The notes below the pieces were generated by a model. The model saw only the letters and a program-made list of their open reading frames with translations. It made no database searches and was not told the DNA's origin. Both the position numbers and the translations under genes were made by a program. Positions 34,857 to 47,198 of a stretch of 64,000 nt of DNA are shown piece by piece. The stretch is taken from contig JAKUCV010004501.1 of the NCBI GenBank assembly GCA_028386065.3, positions 1 to 64,000 on the forward strand, given 5' to 3'. Numbering within the stretch: position 1 is the first letter of the stretch; every line of letters starts with the position of its first letter. This DNA comes from Turnera subulata. Its lineage: Eukaryota > Streptophyta > Magnoliopsida > Malpighiales > Passifloraceae.

Positions 34857-37800
34857 TGAAACACCCCGACCAACAATTACCCGTCAAACAGTATTCACCA
34901 TAAAACAGTGTCGACCCGTAGCACAAACAGTGTATATAACAATAATCCGGCCTAACGGTCCAATAACAAACACGTCACCCGAACGCGGGGACCCAAAATA
35001 TAGCACAGCGGAAGCATTTATAATCTTAATATCAACATAAACAAAAACTGATGCAAACTAATGGATCCGAGTCCTGCCTGAGGGTATGCCACAGCCTGTC
35101 TGGAATGCATCATACCTGAACCACAAATAACCCAACCTACGGGATGAAAGCCCACAGGTGAGGGGTGAGTCCGAAGTGCTTACCGGTACATTTAAGCACA
35201 ATCATGGATAAACAAAGATATGCAGGCAACCACAATACTTCAAGAAGAAACACAACAATACTTCAAACAAGAAATACTGGCAACAACAGCCACAACATAT
35301 CAAACCAAAGACTCGACCCAAACATACAGAAGACTTAATTATTATTCCAATTTTATCTTCCGGGCCCCGTCACAGATAAGCTAGGGTCGTACCATGTTAT
35401 CAACCTGTTCCTGGTGCCAGATAAAAAAAAACCCGTGATCAACATCCTAAAAACAAATCTCAGGGATCAACATCCCAATAACAATCTCAAGTATCAACAA
35501 CCCAATAACAATTTCAGGGATCAACATCCCAATCAAACCGGCATCAACATGCCCATCACAAGTAACCCAGATCATGGTCACCACAAAACAGTCTCAAACC
35601 ATCCGGTCGTACCTCTACTTACCACGTGACAATTAAGTCATTTCCATTCCAAAATCAAATCACAGGAATCGACATCCCATACCCAAAACCAGAAGACACG
35701 ACTCACTCATTAACTTTCCAATTTTAATATCCGGGCCCTGTCACTGGACAAGCTAGGGTCGTACCTGGTTATTAACTAATTCCGGATGCCAGGCCAAACG
35801 TAACCCGGGATCAACATCCCAATAACAAACCAATCCGGGATCAACATCCCAATATCCAAATCAAACCGGGATCAACATCCCCAATAACCAAACCAAACCG
35901 GCCATGACACCACAGAACTAGCCTCTAACCATCTAGTCGTACCACTACTTTCCACGTGACAATTAAATCATCATCTCAAATTCAATTCCGATTCCAATAC
36001 TCTTTTCTCAATTATCCATAGTCAACAGTCCAACATCTATCTCAACACAATATCCAAAGATTCAACAACAGCCAACACAGCAGTTCAGTCAAGCAAAACA
36101 ATATCAAAGAATCACACACTGAACCAACATCAACAAATCCACATCATCAAATATCCAACAATAAATGTATCATTACTATTTCCAATATTCATTTTCTCAA
36201 GCTATTCAACTTTCTATTATCACAAGTTAATCCACAGACTAAACCATCAACAATTTCATAACACCAATTATTCACAATTAACAGATCAACACAATTACAA
36301 CACAATATTCACATAACCAATAATACAGTCCAACAACAGCAACAACAATAACCATAGTAGTCAAATAACCAACAATGACCAACTCAACAGTCCAATCGAA
36401 CAATAAAACACATAAAGTATTATAGGCACATATCAAGGGTTATCCATCCTCACCTTAGCCAATTATCAGTTATGGAATCCTCAACAGGTTCCATAGGAAC
36501 TGCTCGATATCGACTCTTATATAACAAATAACAAATATGCTCACATAAGATGCACAGTAATGGATATGTCATAATACGTTGTATTTTCTTTATCATCATC
36601 ATTTACCGTTATTGATTCTTTTTCCAAAAATAATATATCGTATTTATATTCGGGTATTATTCCGGTATAATACTTGGTAATCCTCTTCCCAAAAATATTC
36701 AAAGCATATATTCTTTTCCAAAAATATTTCCATAAAATAATTACGTTTCTTTGAAAATAATCAGGTATGTATTTGTCCATATCATATATCAAAGGTAGTC
36801 ATCATATAATATTTTATTTATTTATTATTTTTTTCCAGAAATGACAACATATATATGTATTTCCGAAGGTACTATTATATGTACTGGGTAAAATAATTTT
36901 CAAAATTTATTTCCATAACATATATCCTTTTCCCAAAAATAATATCTTAATATAATCATATCTTAACTCCTCAAAATAATATAACGAGGTGATTATTTTT
37001 TTTCCAGGAAATTCTTTTTTTTTTCATAAAATTACTTTCCCAGAAATATTTATATTATTATATATATGTTTTCCTCTTTTTTTTTTGAAATCGGACTGGG
37101 CCAAATAGTACCAGCCCAGATCATGCACAGTGCCAAGCCCAGGCCCCAACCACGAGCCCAGGCACAGGCCCACGCGTAGGCCTAGAAGCTGACCCAGCAG
37201 CCCAGCCGGCCAACTCCAATCCTGACCTGGCCTCGACCCGACCGTGGTAACGGGTCAACTTGACCCATCTGGGTCGTCTTCAACCAGGGCTGCTCACCTT
37301 GGAATCGTGGTGACGACAGAATGGGGTGGCACGGATCGGTAAGGCTACGGCGGTAGGAGGCACAGGCGACTGCGAGGAGGTGCGAAGGTGTGTCGACGGT
37401 AGCTCGCTGCGGCGGGGAGAGCACAGGCGGCGGGGCGAACACGCTTTGTCGAGTTTGTCACGACTCGGGCAGCGACGACAAGCTGCAGGGAGGGCGGCCG
37501 GCGAGGGAAGAAGGAAGGAGGAAGGGAGGCAGGATGGTGATGGCGGCGAGTGGTGGCAGCGATTGCAGGTGGTGGCGGTGCTCACGGGGAGAGGAAGGAA
37601 AAGAAAAGAAGAAAGGAGGGGGATGGCTGTTGCAAAACGGTGACGTTTTGCTTGGTGTGTGTGTGTGTGTTTTTTTTTTCTGGTTGGTTTTGTGGGTGAA
37701 TTGCAGGACTGGTTTCTACAGGTAGTTTGTGCAGGAAGAAGAGAAGGTGTTACTGGGTTTGCAGGGCAGAAGGAAGTGAAAATGGTGGTGTATGGTGTTT

Positions 37801-38201
37801 ATGAAGGAAGAGGCAGGAAACACGGGTAAAAGATATGCAGTGCATGGTACTGGTAAGACACGAGTAACACAGGAAAAGGCAACTCATAGGCGTCACAGGA
37901 GAAGGCGGCGGCTGCCCACAATCATGCAGGCTATCATGTACCGTCCGGACCAGAAAATAACTGATATACCTCTTTAGTTATATTTCTGGTGTGATTTTCT
38001 GATGATTTCGGGACCCAAAAAATACCAACTTTGGTCCGTAAAATCCATGGTAAAATCCCGAGCGCGGGAAAAACCTCGGTTTCGAAAAGAGATGCCCGAT
38101 TTACCTTGAATTAATTACCCAAGATTAAATTCAAAGGTAAATCACTGTATAACGACTTTTACAGTCCCGGTAAAAATACAAATTTTTACCCGGGCTGTTA
38201 C
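34857..38201 (-). repeat. Gypsy element, 3' LTR
   Basis: The LTR (TGAAAC...GTTAC on the plus strand) contains a cluster of GGGATCAACATCCC-type units (35434-35880) and a GC-rich block (37140-37640) that in this kind of element usually lies near the transcript start. The terminal CA is altered to CG at 38201. A (GT)n tract lies at about 37658-37670. Confidence 0.88.
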
Positions 38202-38388
38202 GTTCTACCCACCTTAAAAAGAATTTCGTCCTCAAAATTCCGTCTTATCCGTGGGTCCTACCACGATAAGCTTCTGGTACACTTCACCAGCTGTCCGAAC
38301 TCAACTCGATATCCCGTTTATACCTTTACGCGTCTCTAGCTCCCTTATAAAAACCAAACCTCAAAACTTGGCAAACTCACTCTCTGTC
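38202..38388 (+). promoter_or_regulatory. Polypurine end of gypsy element and TATA-like promoter for antisense ORF 1
   Basis: The first 45 bases are the gypsy pol-tail/polypurine region read backwards. A TATA-like TTATAAAAA lies at 38346-38354, 35 bases before the ATG at 38389. Spacing leaves a very short leader, so promoter activity is only plausible. Confidence 0.4.
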
Positions 38389-38817
38389 ATGGATTCTCCC
38401 ATAAGAACTAGGACGACTTCTGACTCAGAGGAGCTGAGCTATACCGGTGGTGTTAATCCCTTTACGGACTCCGATGAAGAACCTCCGAAGAAACGCTTCA
38501 AGACGAACATCATCGGTCTGAAAGAGCATATGGTCGTCTCCAGGAGATGGCGAAAGAAACCTGTCAGTAAGGAGGAGCTATCCGGTCGCACGGATGCTGA
38601 TGAAAAGAAGGGCAAGGCAACTGGTCTCAGTGATACCCCACTGCTGACACTGACGCAACTGAACACTTCACTGAAGAAGGTCAGCTCGGCGGTGATGCAG
38701 ATGGAACTGGCGTGTGCGGATCTCTCCTCCCAGATAAAAAAACATACAAAAACTTGTAAAAGATCTAGAGAAGCAAGTAACTCCATAGAGTACTCCTCTA
38801 TTGTAAAACCATTATGA
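38389..38817 (+). CDS. Antisense ORF 1 in gypsy element (142 aa)
   Basis: The ORF runs from an ATG at 38389 to a TGA at 38815-38817, opposite to the direction of the element. The product is hydrophilic: an acidic N-terminal part (TDSDEEPP), then a basic KKRFK that resembles a nuclear signal, further basic residues, and a helical C-terminal half (LNTSLKKVSSAVMQMELACADL) that could form a coiled coil. I do not recognise the family. Antisense ORFs between pol and the 3' LTR are known in some plant gypsy lineages, and this fits that position. It could also be chance coding in a non-coding interior. Confidence 0.5.
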   Translation: MDSPIRTRTTSDSEELSYTGGVNPFTDSDEEPPKKRFKTNIIGLKEHMVVSRRWRKKPVSKEELSGRTDADEKKGKATGLSDTPLLTLTQLNTSLKKVSSAVMQMELACADLSSQIKKHTKTCKRSREASNSIEYSSIVKPL

Positions 38818-39470
38818 AAAATAAATAAACAAGCTTTTTCCTTTATAAAACAAATCTCTCTTTAAAAACTTATGTTAAATAGAAAAAACAAAACATTTTA
38901 AAGCAAAACAAAACCAATAAGAAGGAAATAAAATCAAACGTAAGAAAGTTAAAACAAAACAAAACTCGTTTTCCATGATCAGCGTTCTAGATCGATCGTA
39001 TAGGTCCTCGAACCCGAGAAATGCAACTCGCAAAACTGACGGAGATGTCGGTTCTTCTTGTGAAAAGACGTCCATTAACTCGCAAGGTGATGATGACGTC
39101 ACAATCACGTGTCGATCCACTGAAAGAGTCGGAAACCACTTATCCATAAACTCCACACGAGCGAAAACGTCTTTCAGGATTCGTATACCCTCCATGATGT
39201 CCAAACAGGTGCAACCTGTCATGCATACACTCTACCCGAGGTATGGTCCCATCAATCTAGCCACAACGGTCACAGATGCATGTGATAAAAGATGCAGGAA
39301 AAAGCCATAAAAAGAAACGCCAAGATAGCCAGGGCGAAAGAAAATTGTGAGATGGAAAAGAGCTAAAATACACTTGCGATTGTAGCCCGAAAAACATATA
39401 AAGTGACGAAGCAAAATTTCAAACCCTGACAAAATTTTCAAAAAGCAAAATCTTGAAGATCGCAAACGGT
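38818..39470. other. Gypsy interior, no clear gene
   Basis: Frames of about 110 codons are open on both strands across 38975-39310 and 38875-39222. Neither has a recognisable motif, so I make no call between them. Confidence 0.4.
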
Positions 39471-39489
39471 TTTGAGTTTTGTGAAAAGA

Positions 39490-39845
39490 AATCTACTTTC
39501 CCTATCCCCGAAAAATATTTTATCTTATTTTCTTTTTCTTTTCCTTCTTTTCTTCTTTTTTTTCTTTTTTTACTATTTACTTCTCCCCTTTTTATTTTTT
39601 AACTTTTTCTTTCTTTTTTTTTTCATTTCCATCTCTTCTTTTTTTCTCTCTTCTTTCTTTTCTTTTTTTACTATTTCTCTCTTTTTTTTTTCTCTTTCCT
39701 TTTCTTTTCTTTTACTTTTTTTTTTCTTCTTTTCTTTTCTATTCCTTCTTCTTCCTTTTTTTTTTCTTTCCTTTCTATTTCTTTGTCTTTTCTTTTCTTT
39801 TCTTTTTTCCTTTTACTTTTTTTTGTTCTTCTCTTTTTTTTTTTG
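39490..39845 (+). repeat. Long polypyrimidine tract
   Basis: About 355 bases are nearly all T and C on the plus strand (TTTTCTTTT-type units). The tract lies directly upstream of antisense ORF 2. Its open frames are artefacts of low complexity. Confidence 0.9.
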
Positions 39846-39981
39846 GAACAGATGGGGTCTATACTTTGAAAAATATATAAACATTTTTCTATAAAAGGCA
39901 AAACAAGGGTAAGCAAAAACCACAAAGCATCCAAAAGAAAACAAAACGTTCAAGCAAAGAAAACACAACGCATCAAACACT
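39846..39981 (+). promoter_or_regulatory. TATA-like promoter and leader of antisense ORF 2
   Basis: A good TATA match CTATAAAAGGC lies at 39889-39899, about 85 bases before the ATG at 39982, leaving room for a leader of some 55-60 bases. A second TATATAAAC lies at 39874. The A/C-rich leader after it has no ATG. Confidence 0.45.
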
Positions 39982-40665
39982 ATGCCTGCTCCATCATCTG
40001 TCTTCTTCGTCAAGGGTGCCTCCCTCGGAAGAAGGAATCGGTTGGCCTACAGCCTAATCAACGAACGTCTAGAGGAACTACCAAGCGAGCTCGGCAGGAT
40101 GCCTCGTCTAGTCTTCATCGACGAACTCTACTCCTCCAGGTTCTTTGTCACTCCCATGGAAGAGATGTTCTTCCTAGAGGATCAAAGCACCTTGAGGACC
40201 TCCTTCTATGGCTCGGCCAATTCCGTCATGTTTTTCATTTCTGAAAGACTTCAGGAATTCAACCTAGAGCCCACTTGCCAATTCCTGGACCAAGGCACCT
40301 ACTACCAGCTTTCAATGACTGCCCAAAGCATGCCCATAGTAACTCGGTTACCACCAACTTGGCCGAAGGCCGGACTACTGGTGTGGAACTGCAGAGGAAT
40401 CGCTAGGCGTTCCCAAGAGTTCACGCATACCTTGAGAGATCTGAAGAGCCAGTACAAGTCCAACATGGTTCTGCTCATGGAGACCCAGTGGTAGCCTGAA
40501 GACAATCACGGTGTCATCCCACTTCGGTTCCCTCCAGCAAACCGGTTCGAGCTTCCTGGCGAGAACAACACGGGCAGTATGTGGTTCTCGTGGAACGATA
40601 GCATCAGGGTCAATATTACTAATGACCCTAATAGCTTCAGGGTCAACGTTGTACCAAGAAGATAA
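39982..40665 (+). pseudogene. Antisense ORF 2 with endonuclease-like C-terminal segment
   Basis: The ORF starts at an ATG at 39982 and runs 170 codons to a TAG at 40492-40494. The same frame then stays open to a stop near 40665. The N-terminal 125 residues are unfamiliar. The part from about residue 130 (KAGLLVWNCRGIARRS, then MVLLMETQW) matches the start of LINE-type APE-like endonucleases (WNCRG and the METK region carrying the catalytic Glu). Readthrough residues (GSMWFSWND) resemble the next stretch of that fold. The catalytic core beyond this is absent, so no active nuclease is expected. It may be a LINE fragment captured by the gypsy element. Confidence 0.5.
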
Positions 40666-40917
40666 ACAATTTTAATAATAATAATAATGTAATAATAATA
40701 TTAGTAATATTAATAATAATATTTATGTTTCTGCATGTTTATGGCATCAATTACCTCTTATGTGAATATTCTGTGGCAAGCTGGCGTCCCTCGACTGGAT
40801 CCATCATGTACTAACTAAATGACATAAATGCAAAATGATAAATGTATGGAGCGAGCTATGCACAACAAATAAGCAAAACAATCACCCAAGGACCTACCGC
40901 CCGCTCCGCTACCAAAA
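40666..40917. repeat. AAT microsatellite and gypsy primer-site region
   Basis: An (AAT)n-type tract runs from about 40671 to 40725. The rest is non-coding, ending at the tRNA-Met-like primer site next to the 5' LTR. Confidence 0.7.
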
Positions 40918-43900
40918 TGAAACACCCCGACCGACAATTACCCGTCAAATAGAATTCACCATAAAACAGTGCCGACCCGTGGCACAAACAGTGTATATAA
41001 CAATAATCCGGCCTAACGGTCCAATAACAAACACGTCACCCGAACCCGGGGACCCAAAATATAGCACAGCGGAAGCATTTATAATCTTAATATCAACATA
41101 AACAAAAACTGATGCAAACTAATGGATCTGAGTCCTGCCCGAGGGTATGCCACAGCCTATCTGGAATGCATCATACGTGAACCACAAATAACCCAACCTA
41201 CGGGATGAAACCCCGCTGGTGAGGGGTGAGTCCGAAGTGCTCACCGGTACATTTAAGCACAATCATGGATAAACAGAGATATGCAGGCAACCATAATACT
41301 TTAAGAAGAAACACAACAATACTTCAAAGAAGAAATACTAGCAACAACAGCCACAACATACCAAACCAAAGACTCGACCCAAACATACAGAAGACTTAAT
41401 TATTATTCCAATTTTATCTTCCGAGCCCCGTCACGGATAAGCTAGGGTCGTACCAGGTTATCAACCTGTTCCTGGTGCCAGATCAAAAAGAACCCGGGAT
41501 CAACATCCCAAAAATAAATCTCAGTGATCAACATCCCAATAACATTCTCAGGGATCAACATCCCAATAACAATCTCAGGGATCAACATCCCAATCAAACC
41601 GGCATCAACATGCCCATCACAAGTAACCCAGATCATGGCCACCACAACACAGTCTCAAACCATCCGGTCGTGCCTCTACTTACCACGTGACAATTAAGTC
41701 ATTTCCATTCCAAAATCAAATCACAGGAATTGACATCCCATACCCAAAACTAGAAGACACGACTCACTCATTAACTTTCCAATTTTAATATCCGGGCCCT
41801 GTCACTGGACAAGCTAGGGTCGTACCTGGTTATTAACTAATTCTGGATGCCAGGCCAAACGTAACCCGGGATCAACATCCCAATAACAAACCAATCCGGG
41901 ATCAACATCCCAATATTCAAATCAAACCGGGATCAACATCCCCAATAACCAAACCAAACCGGCCATGACACCACAGAACTAGCCTCTAACCATCTAGTCG
42001 TACCACTACTTTCCACGTGACAATTAAATCATCATCTCAAATTCAATTCCAATTCCAATACTCTTTTCTCAATTATCCATAGTCAACAGTCCAACATCTA
42101 TCTCAACACAATATCCAAAGATTCAACAACAGCCAACACAGCAGTTCAGTCAAGCAAAACAATATCAAAGAATCACACACTGAACCAACATCAACAAATT
42201 CATATCATCAAATATCCAACAATAATATGTATCATACTATTTCCAATATTCATTTTCTTAAGCTATTCAACTTTCCATTATCACAAGTTAATCCACAGAC
42301 TAAACCATCAACAATTTCGTAACACCAATTATTCACAATTAACAGATCAACACAATTACAACACAATATTCACATAACCAATAACACAGTCCAACAACAG
42401 CAACAACAATAACCATAGTAGTCAAATAACCAACAATGACCATCTCAACATTCCAATCGAACAATAAAACACACAAAGTATTATAGGCACATATCGAGGG
42501 TTATCCATCCTCACCTTAGCCAATTATCAGTTATGGAATCCTCAACAGGTTCCATAGGAACTGCTCGATATCGACTCTTATATAACAAATAACAAATATG
42601 CTCACATAAGATGCACAGTAATGGATATGCCATAATACGTTGTATTTTCTTTATCATCATCATTTACCGTTATTGATTCTTTTTCCAAAAATAATATATC
42701 ATATTTATATCCGGGTATTATTCCGGTATAATACTTGGTAATCCTCTTCCCAAAAATATTCAAAGCATATATTCTTTTCCAAAAATATTTCCATAAAATA
42801 ATTACGTTTCTTTGAAAATAATCAGGTATGTATTTGTCCATATCATATATCAAAGGTAGTCATCATATAATATTTTATTTATTTATTATTTTTTCCAGAA
42901 ATGACAACATATATATGTATTTCCGAAGGTACTATTATATGTACTGGGTAAAATAATTTTCAAAATTTATTTACATAATATATATCCTTTTCCCAAAAAT
43001 AATATCTTAATACAATCGTATCTTAACTCCTCAAAATAATATAACGAGGTGATTATTTTTATTTTCCAGGAAATTCTTTTTTTCATAAAATTACTTTCCC
43101 AGAAATATTTATATTATTATATATATGTTTTCCTCTTTTTTTTTGGAATCGGACTGGGCCAAATAGTACCAGCCCAGACCATGCACAGTGCCAAGCCCAG
43201 GCCCCAACCACGAGCCCAGGCACAGGCCCACGTGCAGGCCTGGAAGCTGACTCGACAGCCCAGCCGGCCAACTCCAATCCTGACCCGGCCTTGACCCGAC
43301 CGTGGTAACTGGTCAACTTGACCCATCTGGGTCTTCTTCAACCCGGGCTGCTCATCTTGGAATCGTGGTGACGACGGAACGGGGCGGCACGGATCGGCAA
43401 GGCGACGGCGGTAGGAGGCACAGGGGACTGCGAGGAGGTGCGAAAGTGTGTCGTCGATAGCTCGCTGCGGCGGGGAGAGCACAGGCGGCAGGGCGAACTC
43501 GCTTTGTCGAGTTCGTCACGACTCGGGCAGCGACGACAAGCTGCAGGGAGGGCGGCCGGCGAGGGAAGAAGGAAGGAGGAAGGGAGGCAGGATGGTGATG
43601 GCGACGAGTGGTGGCGGCGGTTGCAGGTGGTGATGGTGGTTCGTTGGTGACGGTGCTCACGGGGAGAGGAAGGAAAAGAAAAGAAGAAAGGAGGGGGATG
43701 GGTGTTGCAAAACGGTGACGTTTTGCTTGGTGTGTGTGTGTGTGTGTGTGTTTTTTTTTTCTGGTTGGTTTTGTGGGTAAATTGCAGGACTGGTTTCTAC
43801 AGATAGTTTGTGCAGGAAGAAGAGAAGGTGTTACTGGGTTTGCAGGGCAGAAGGAAGTGAAGATGGTGGTATATGGTGTTTATGCAGGAAGAGGCAGGAA

Positions 43901-44283
43901 ACACGGGTAAAAGACATGCAGGGCATGGTACTGGTAAGACACGAGTAACACAGGAAATGGCAACTCATAGGCATTACAGGAGAAGGCGGCGACAGCCCAC
44001 AATCATGTAGGCTATCATGTACCGTCCGGACCAGAAAATAACTGATATACCTCCTTAGTTATATTTCTGGTGTGATTTTCTGATGATTCCGGGACCCGAA
44101 AAATACCAACTTTGGTCCGTAAAATCCACGGTAAAATCCCGAGCGCGGGAAAAACCTCGGATTCGAAAAGCGATGCCCGATTTACCATGAATTAATTACC
44201 CAAGATTAAATTCAAAGGTAAATCACTGTATAACGACTTTTACAGTCCCGGTAAAAATACAATTTTTTACCCTGGCTGTTACA
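40918..44283 (-). repeat. Gypsy element, 5' LTR
   Basis: It pairs with 34857-38201 over its whole length. It keeps the terminal ACA at 44281-44283. It holds the same palindromic unit cluster (41494-41945), GC-rich block (43190-43700) and an expanded (GT)n tract (about 43729-43751). Confidence 0.9.
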
Positions 44284-44288
44284 TTAAT

Positions 44289-47078
44289 TGTAGTTCATCT
44301 CCTCTGCCAATAATGTATTGCAAAGTAGTGCATTCCTTACTAAATTAGGCGCCGACAATTGATATTCGTCATTAATTCTTCCATTCCTCTTCAAAATTTT
44401 CTCAATCTATAGCAAAGCATAATTTCTGAGGTCCTCTTTTTCCAATTGCATACCTGCATTGATTTAATCAATTTTCAGGACAAATTTATATTTATTTATC
44501 GTCAATTTAATATTTTTTATTTTGAATTATTTAAATTTAATTAATATTTCTAAATCAAGCTCACTAATGGCCATATAAAATATTAAGTGATATATTTGTA
44601 AAAATTTTGAACTTAGAAATCTAATACTAAAATATTAATATAAAATATTAAGTGCTAATATTAAGTTTATATTGGTGTTTTACAGGTCAGTATTGATTGG
44701 TTTCTTTGATCACCTTGAAATAATATATAAATAATAAAATAAAACTAACACAATGCCAAAAAAACATGAAAATGATAAAAAAATCTGGAAAATTTAAAAA
44801 ACAAACACAATTCCAAAAAAAGGGAAAAATATATTAAATTCTAGAAAAAATAGAAAACAATCACAAAAAAAGGAAAAAATATATTACAAAACTGGAAAAA
44901 GAAAAAGGAAAATAATAAATAAATCTGGAAAATTGAAAAAACTAACACAATGTCCAAACAAAAACATGTAAAAAAAATTCAAGGAAATTAAAAAACAAAC
45001 ACAATGCCAAAAAAAAAACATGAAAATAATAAATAATGTATGAAAATTTAAAAACAAAATGCCAAAAAAACTGGAAAATAATGTAAAAATCTGAAAAATA
45101 CAAAAAACTAACACAATGCAAAAAAAATTAAAAAATGAAAGTAATAAATAATTCTGGAAAATTAAAAAGCACAATGCAAAAAAAAAATAACGTAATTCTG
45201 GAATATTTTTTAAAAATAAAAAGCCAAAAAGATAGAAACAGGAGAATATTCAATTCTGGAAAATTTAAAAAATAAACTCAATGCCAAAAGAATGAAAATA
45301 ATATATAATTCTGGGAAATGAAAGAAACAAAAATAATTAACAAAAAATAATACTATGAAAAGGAATTAATATAGAAACAAATAAATATTAAAACATAAAA
45401 ATATGAGATAATTATGGAAAATAAAAGAACAAATACAATAAAAAATGAGATAAAATAAAAGGCATGAAAAATTTAAGGATACCTTTGCATCAATTAAAAT
45501 CAAATCTAAATTGATAAGGAGATTCTGTAATTTTGTATTCAAGGACTCCACAACTTGGAAATCCTAACTTGAATTGTCCATAAATCATTGTCAAGGGTCA
45601 ACTCATCCAAAGTATTAATTTTCATTTTCCTGTAAAAAAAAAATCTATTATAAAAATTAAAATACTCAATTGCATTAGAAAGAAAAAAAATAATATATAA
45701 AAACGTAAATAAAACTTTCTCAGATATAGATACTCAAAAAGCAAAATAGAATTGAAAACAAACTGTAAAACATAGGAACTGTAACCGGATTTCACTGTAC
45801 TGACATCTGGTTTTCTCTGTGTATTTTCACTTTTTTGTTTCTAAAAAAAAAACTATATGAGAACAGAAAATTAAAAAACAAAAAAAGAATTGTAAAGAAA
45901 CTGAAAACAGAGGAACTATATCTGGATTTCTTTGTACTGACATCCGGTTTACTCTGTGTGTTTTCACTTCTTTGTTTCTCTAAAGAAACTGTATTAGATA
46001 GAGGAAGTTAAAAAGCAAAATAGAATTGCATAGAGAATAATAAAAAAAAAAGAGAATAAGATTAGTACGTTCTGCAAGCTAAGGAAAAGAGAAAAGAATA
46101 AATGGAGAAGAAACAGTATCAAAAACAAAACATGTACCTGTATTTATAAATATTTAGAGATAAGAGTTTAATAATTATCAATTTATTTTTTAAAAAAAAT
46201 GGTACAAAAAAGTGTTGATTTAGTTAAAGTATGATTAGAAGTGTATCTTTGTAAAGTGATGATTTTGTATACTTCATTAGGGAAAATCGTTAGTGATCTC
46301 ATGGAGGGTTTAATTTTTTTTTAATCTAATCTGATGGAGGTTGTTTCTTAGAATTTAGTTAAAAAGTGTTGATTTGGTATACTTTTTTTGGGAAAATCGG
46401 TACTCGTGGAGGGTTGAAGTTTTTTTTCTTATTCTGATAATTTAATTTTTTATAAAAAAAAGGAACAAAATCAAAGGGTTTAAGGTTTTTTCTTTTTTAC
46501 TGATTTTATGGAGGTTGGTTTTTGTGATTTAGTTAAACTATGATTAGGAGTGTATCTTGTAAAATTGATGATTTTGTATTAAAAAGTCAACTGATGCTTT
46601 GATAAAATACAAAACGAAGGTTTTCTTTTTAAACTGATTTGATGGAGGTTGGTTTTTGGGATTTAGTTAAACTTTGATTAGGAGTGTATCTTGGATTTAG
46701 TTAAACTCTGATTAGGAGTGTATCTTGTAAAATTGATGATTTTGTATTAAAAAATTAACTGATGCTAAACCGAAGGTTTTTTTTTTCACTGATTTGATGG
46801 AGGTTGGTTTTTGGGATTTAGTTAAACTCTGATTAGGAGTGTATCTTGTAAAAATGATGATTTTTTATTAAAAAATTATCTGATGAATTGATTAAATACA
46901 AAAAAGGTTTCTCTGAGATAATTATGATTGTCATTATGGCCAATCAAACTACACCTACAACCCTACACATGGCAATAAAAGGAGACCCCAAAGCCTCCAC
47001 ATGGCAATAAAGCAAGACCTAAAAAATCCTATGTGTCAAAACCTGGTGAGGGATTCAGCTTTAAATATATATAATAGA
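44289..47078 (-). other. Helitron body with tandem repeats
   Basis: No gene is visible. From about 44750 to 45330 a unit near 60 bp recurs with variation (ACACAATGCCAAAAAA and AATCTGGAAAATT). A unit at about 45780-45845 recurs at 45915-45985. From about 46220 to 46915 a unit with GATTAGGAGTGTATCTTG recurs at least four times. The far right end carries the Helitron 5' terminus. Confidence 0.65.
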
Positions 47079-47198
47079 TTATCAAAGTTATATTATTACC
47101 ATTAAAGTTGTATTATTACCATCAAGGTTAGATTATTACCTTGATCAAGCTTTGTATTATTCCATCAAGGAGTGAATTTCATCCCCCATTTTATAACA
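47079..47198 (+). repeat. Copia 3, 5' LTR, last part
   Basis: This matches 62788-62905. It ends in TATAACA at 47198, directly before the primer-binding site. Confidence 0.88.

Larger units (their letters stand above)
34852..44288 (-). mobile_element. Ty3/gypsy element without gag/pol (LARD-like), TSD TTAAT
   Basis: LTR copies at 34857-38201 and 40918-44283 (about 3.35 kb each) are flanked by TTAAT (34852-34856, 44284-44288). On the minus strand, the sequence before LTR 34857-38201 reads GAGGACGAAATTC then AAGGTGGG, the usual gypsy pol tail and polypurine tract. A tRNA-Met-like primer site (TGGTAGCGGAGCGGG) adjoins 40918. The element therefore runs right to left. Its 2.7-kb interior has no gag, RT or integrase, but has two plus-strand ORFs. 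LTRs differ by a few percent by eye. It inserted into the Helitron. Confidence 0.88.
34676..47078 (-). mobile_element. Non-autonomous Helitron inserted between A and T
   Basis: On the minus strand the right end begins TCTATTATATATATTTAAAGC, a typical plant Helitron 5' end. The left end shows a hairpin (CCCGT...ACGGG), then TAGTGAA, then CTAG at 34679-34676, the expected 3' end. Host bases at the junction are A (34675) and T (47079), and removing the unit restores a continuous LTR matching 62770-62800. There is no target duplication, as expected for Helitrons. Without the gypsy insertion the unit is about 3.0 kb. No Rep/helicase is seen. Confidence 0.85.

Noticed and set aside
37182..37725. 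Several overlapping open frames in the GC-rich part of the gypsy LTR (and again at 43117-43660)
   Set aside because: They lie in LTR sequence, exist on both strands, and show no domain. GC-rich DNA has few stop codons.
39472..39894. 140-codon open frame made of Phe, Leu and Ser
   Set aside because: It lies wholly in the polypyrimidine tract. Any such tract gives long open frames.
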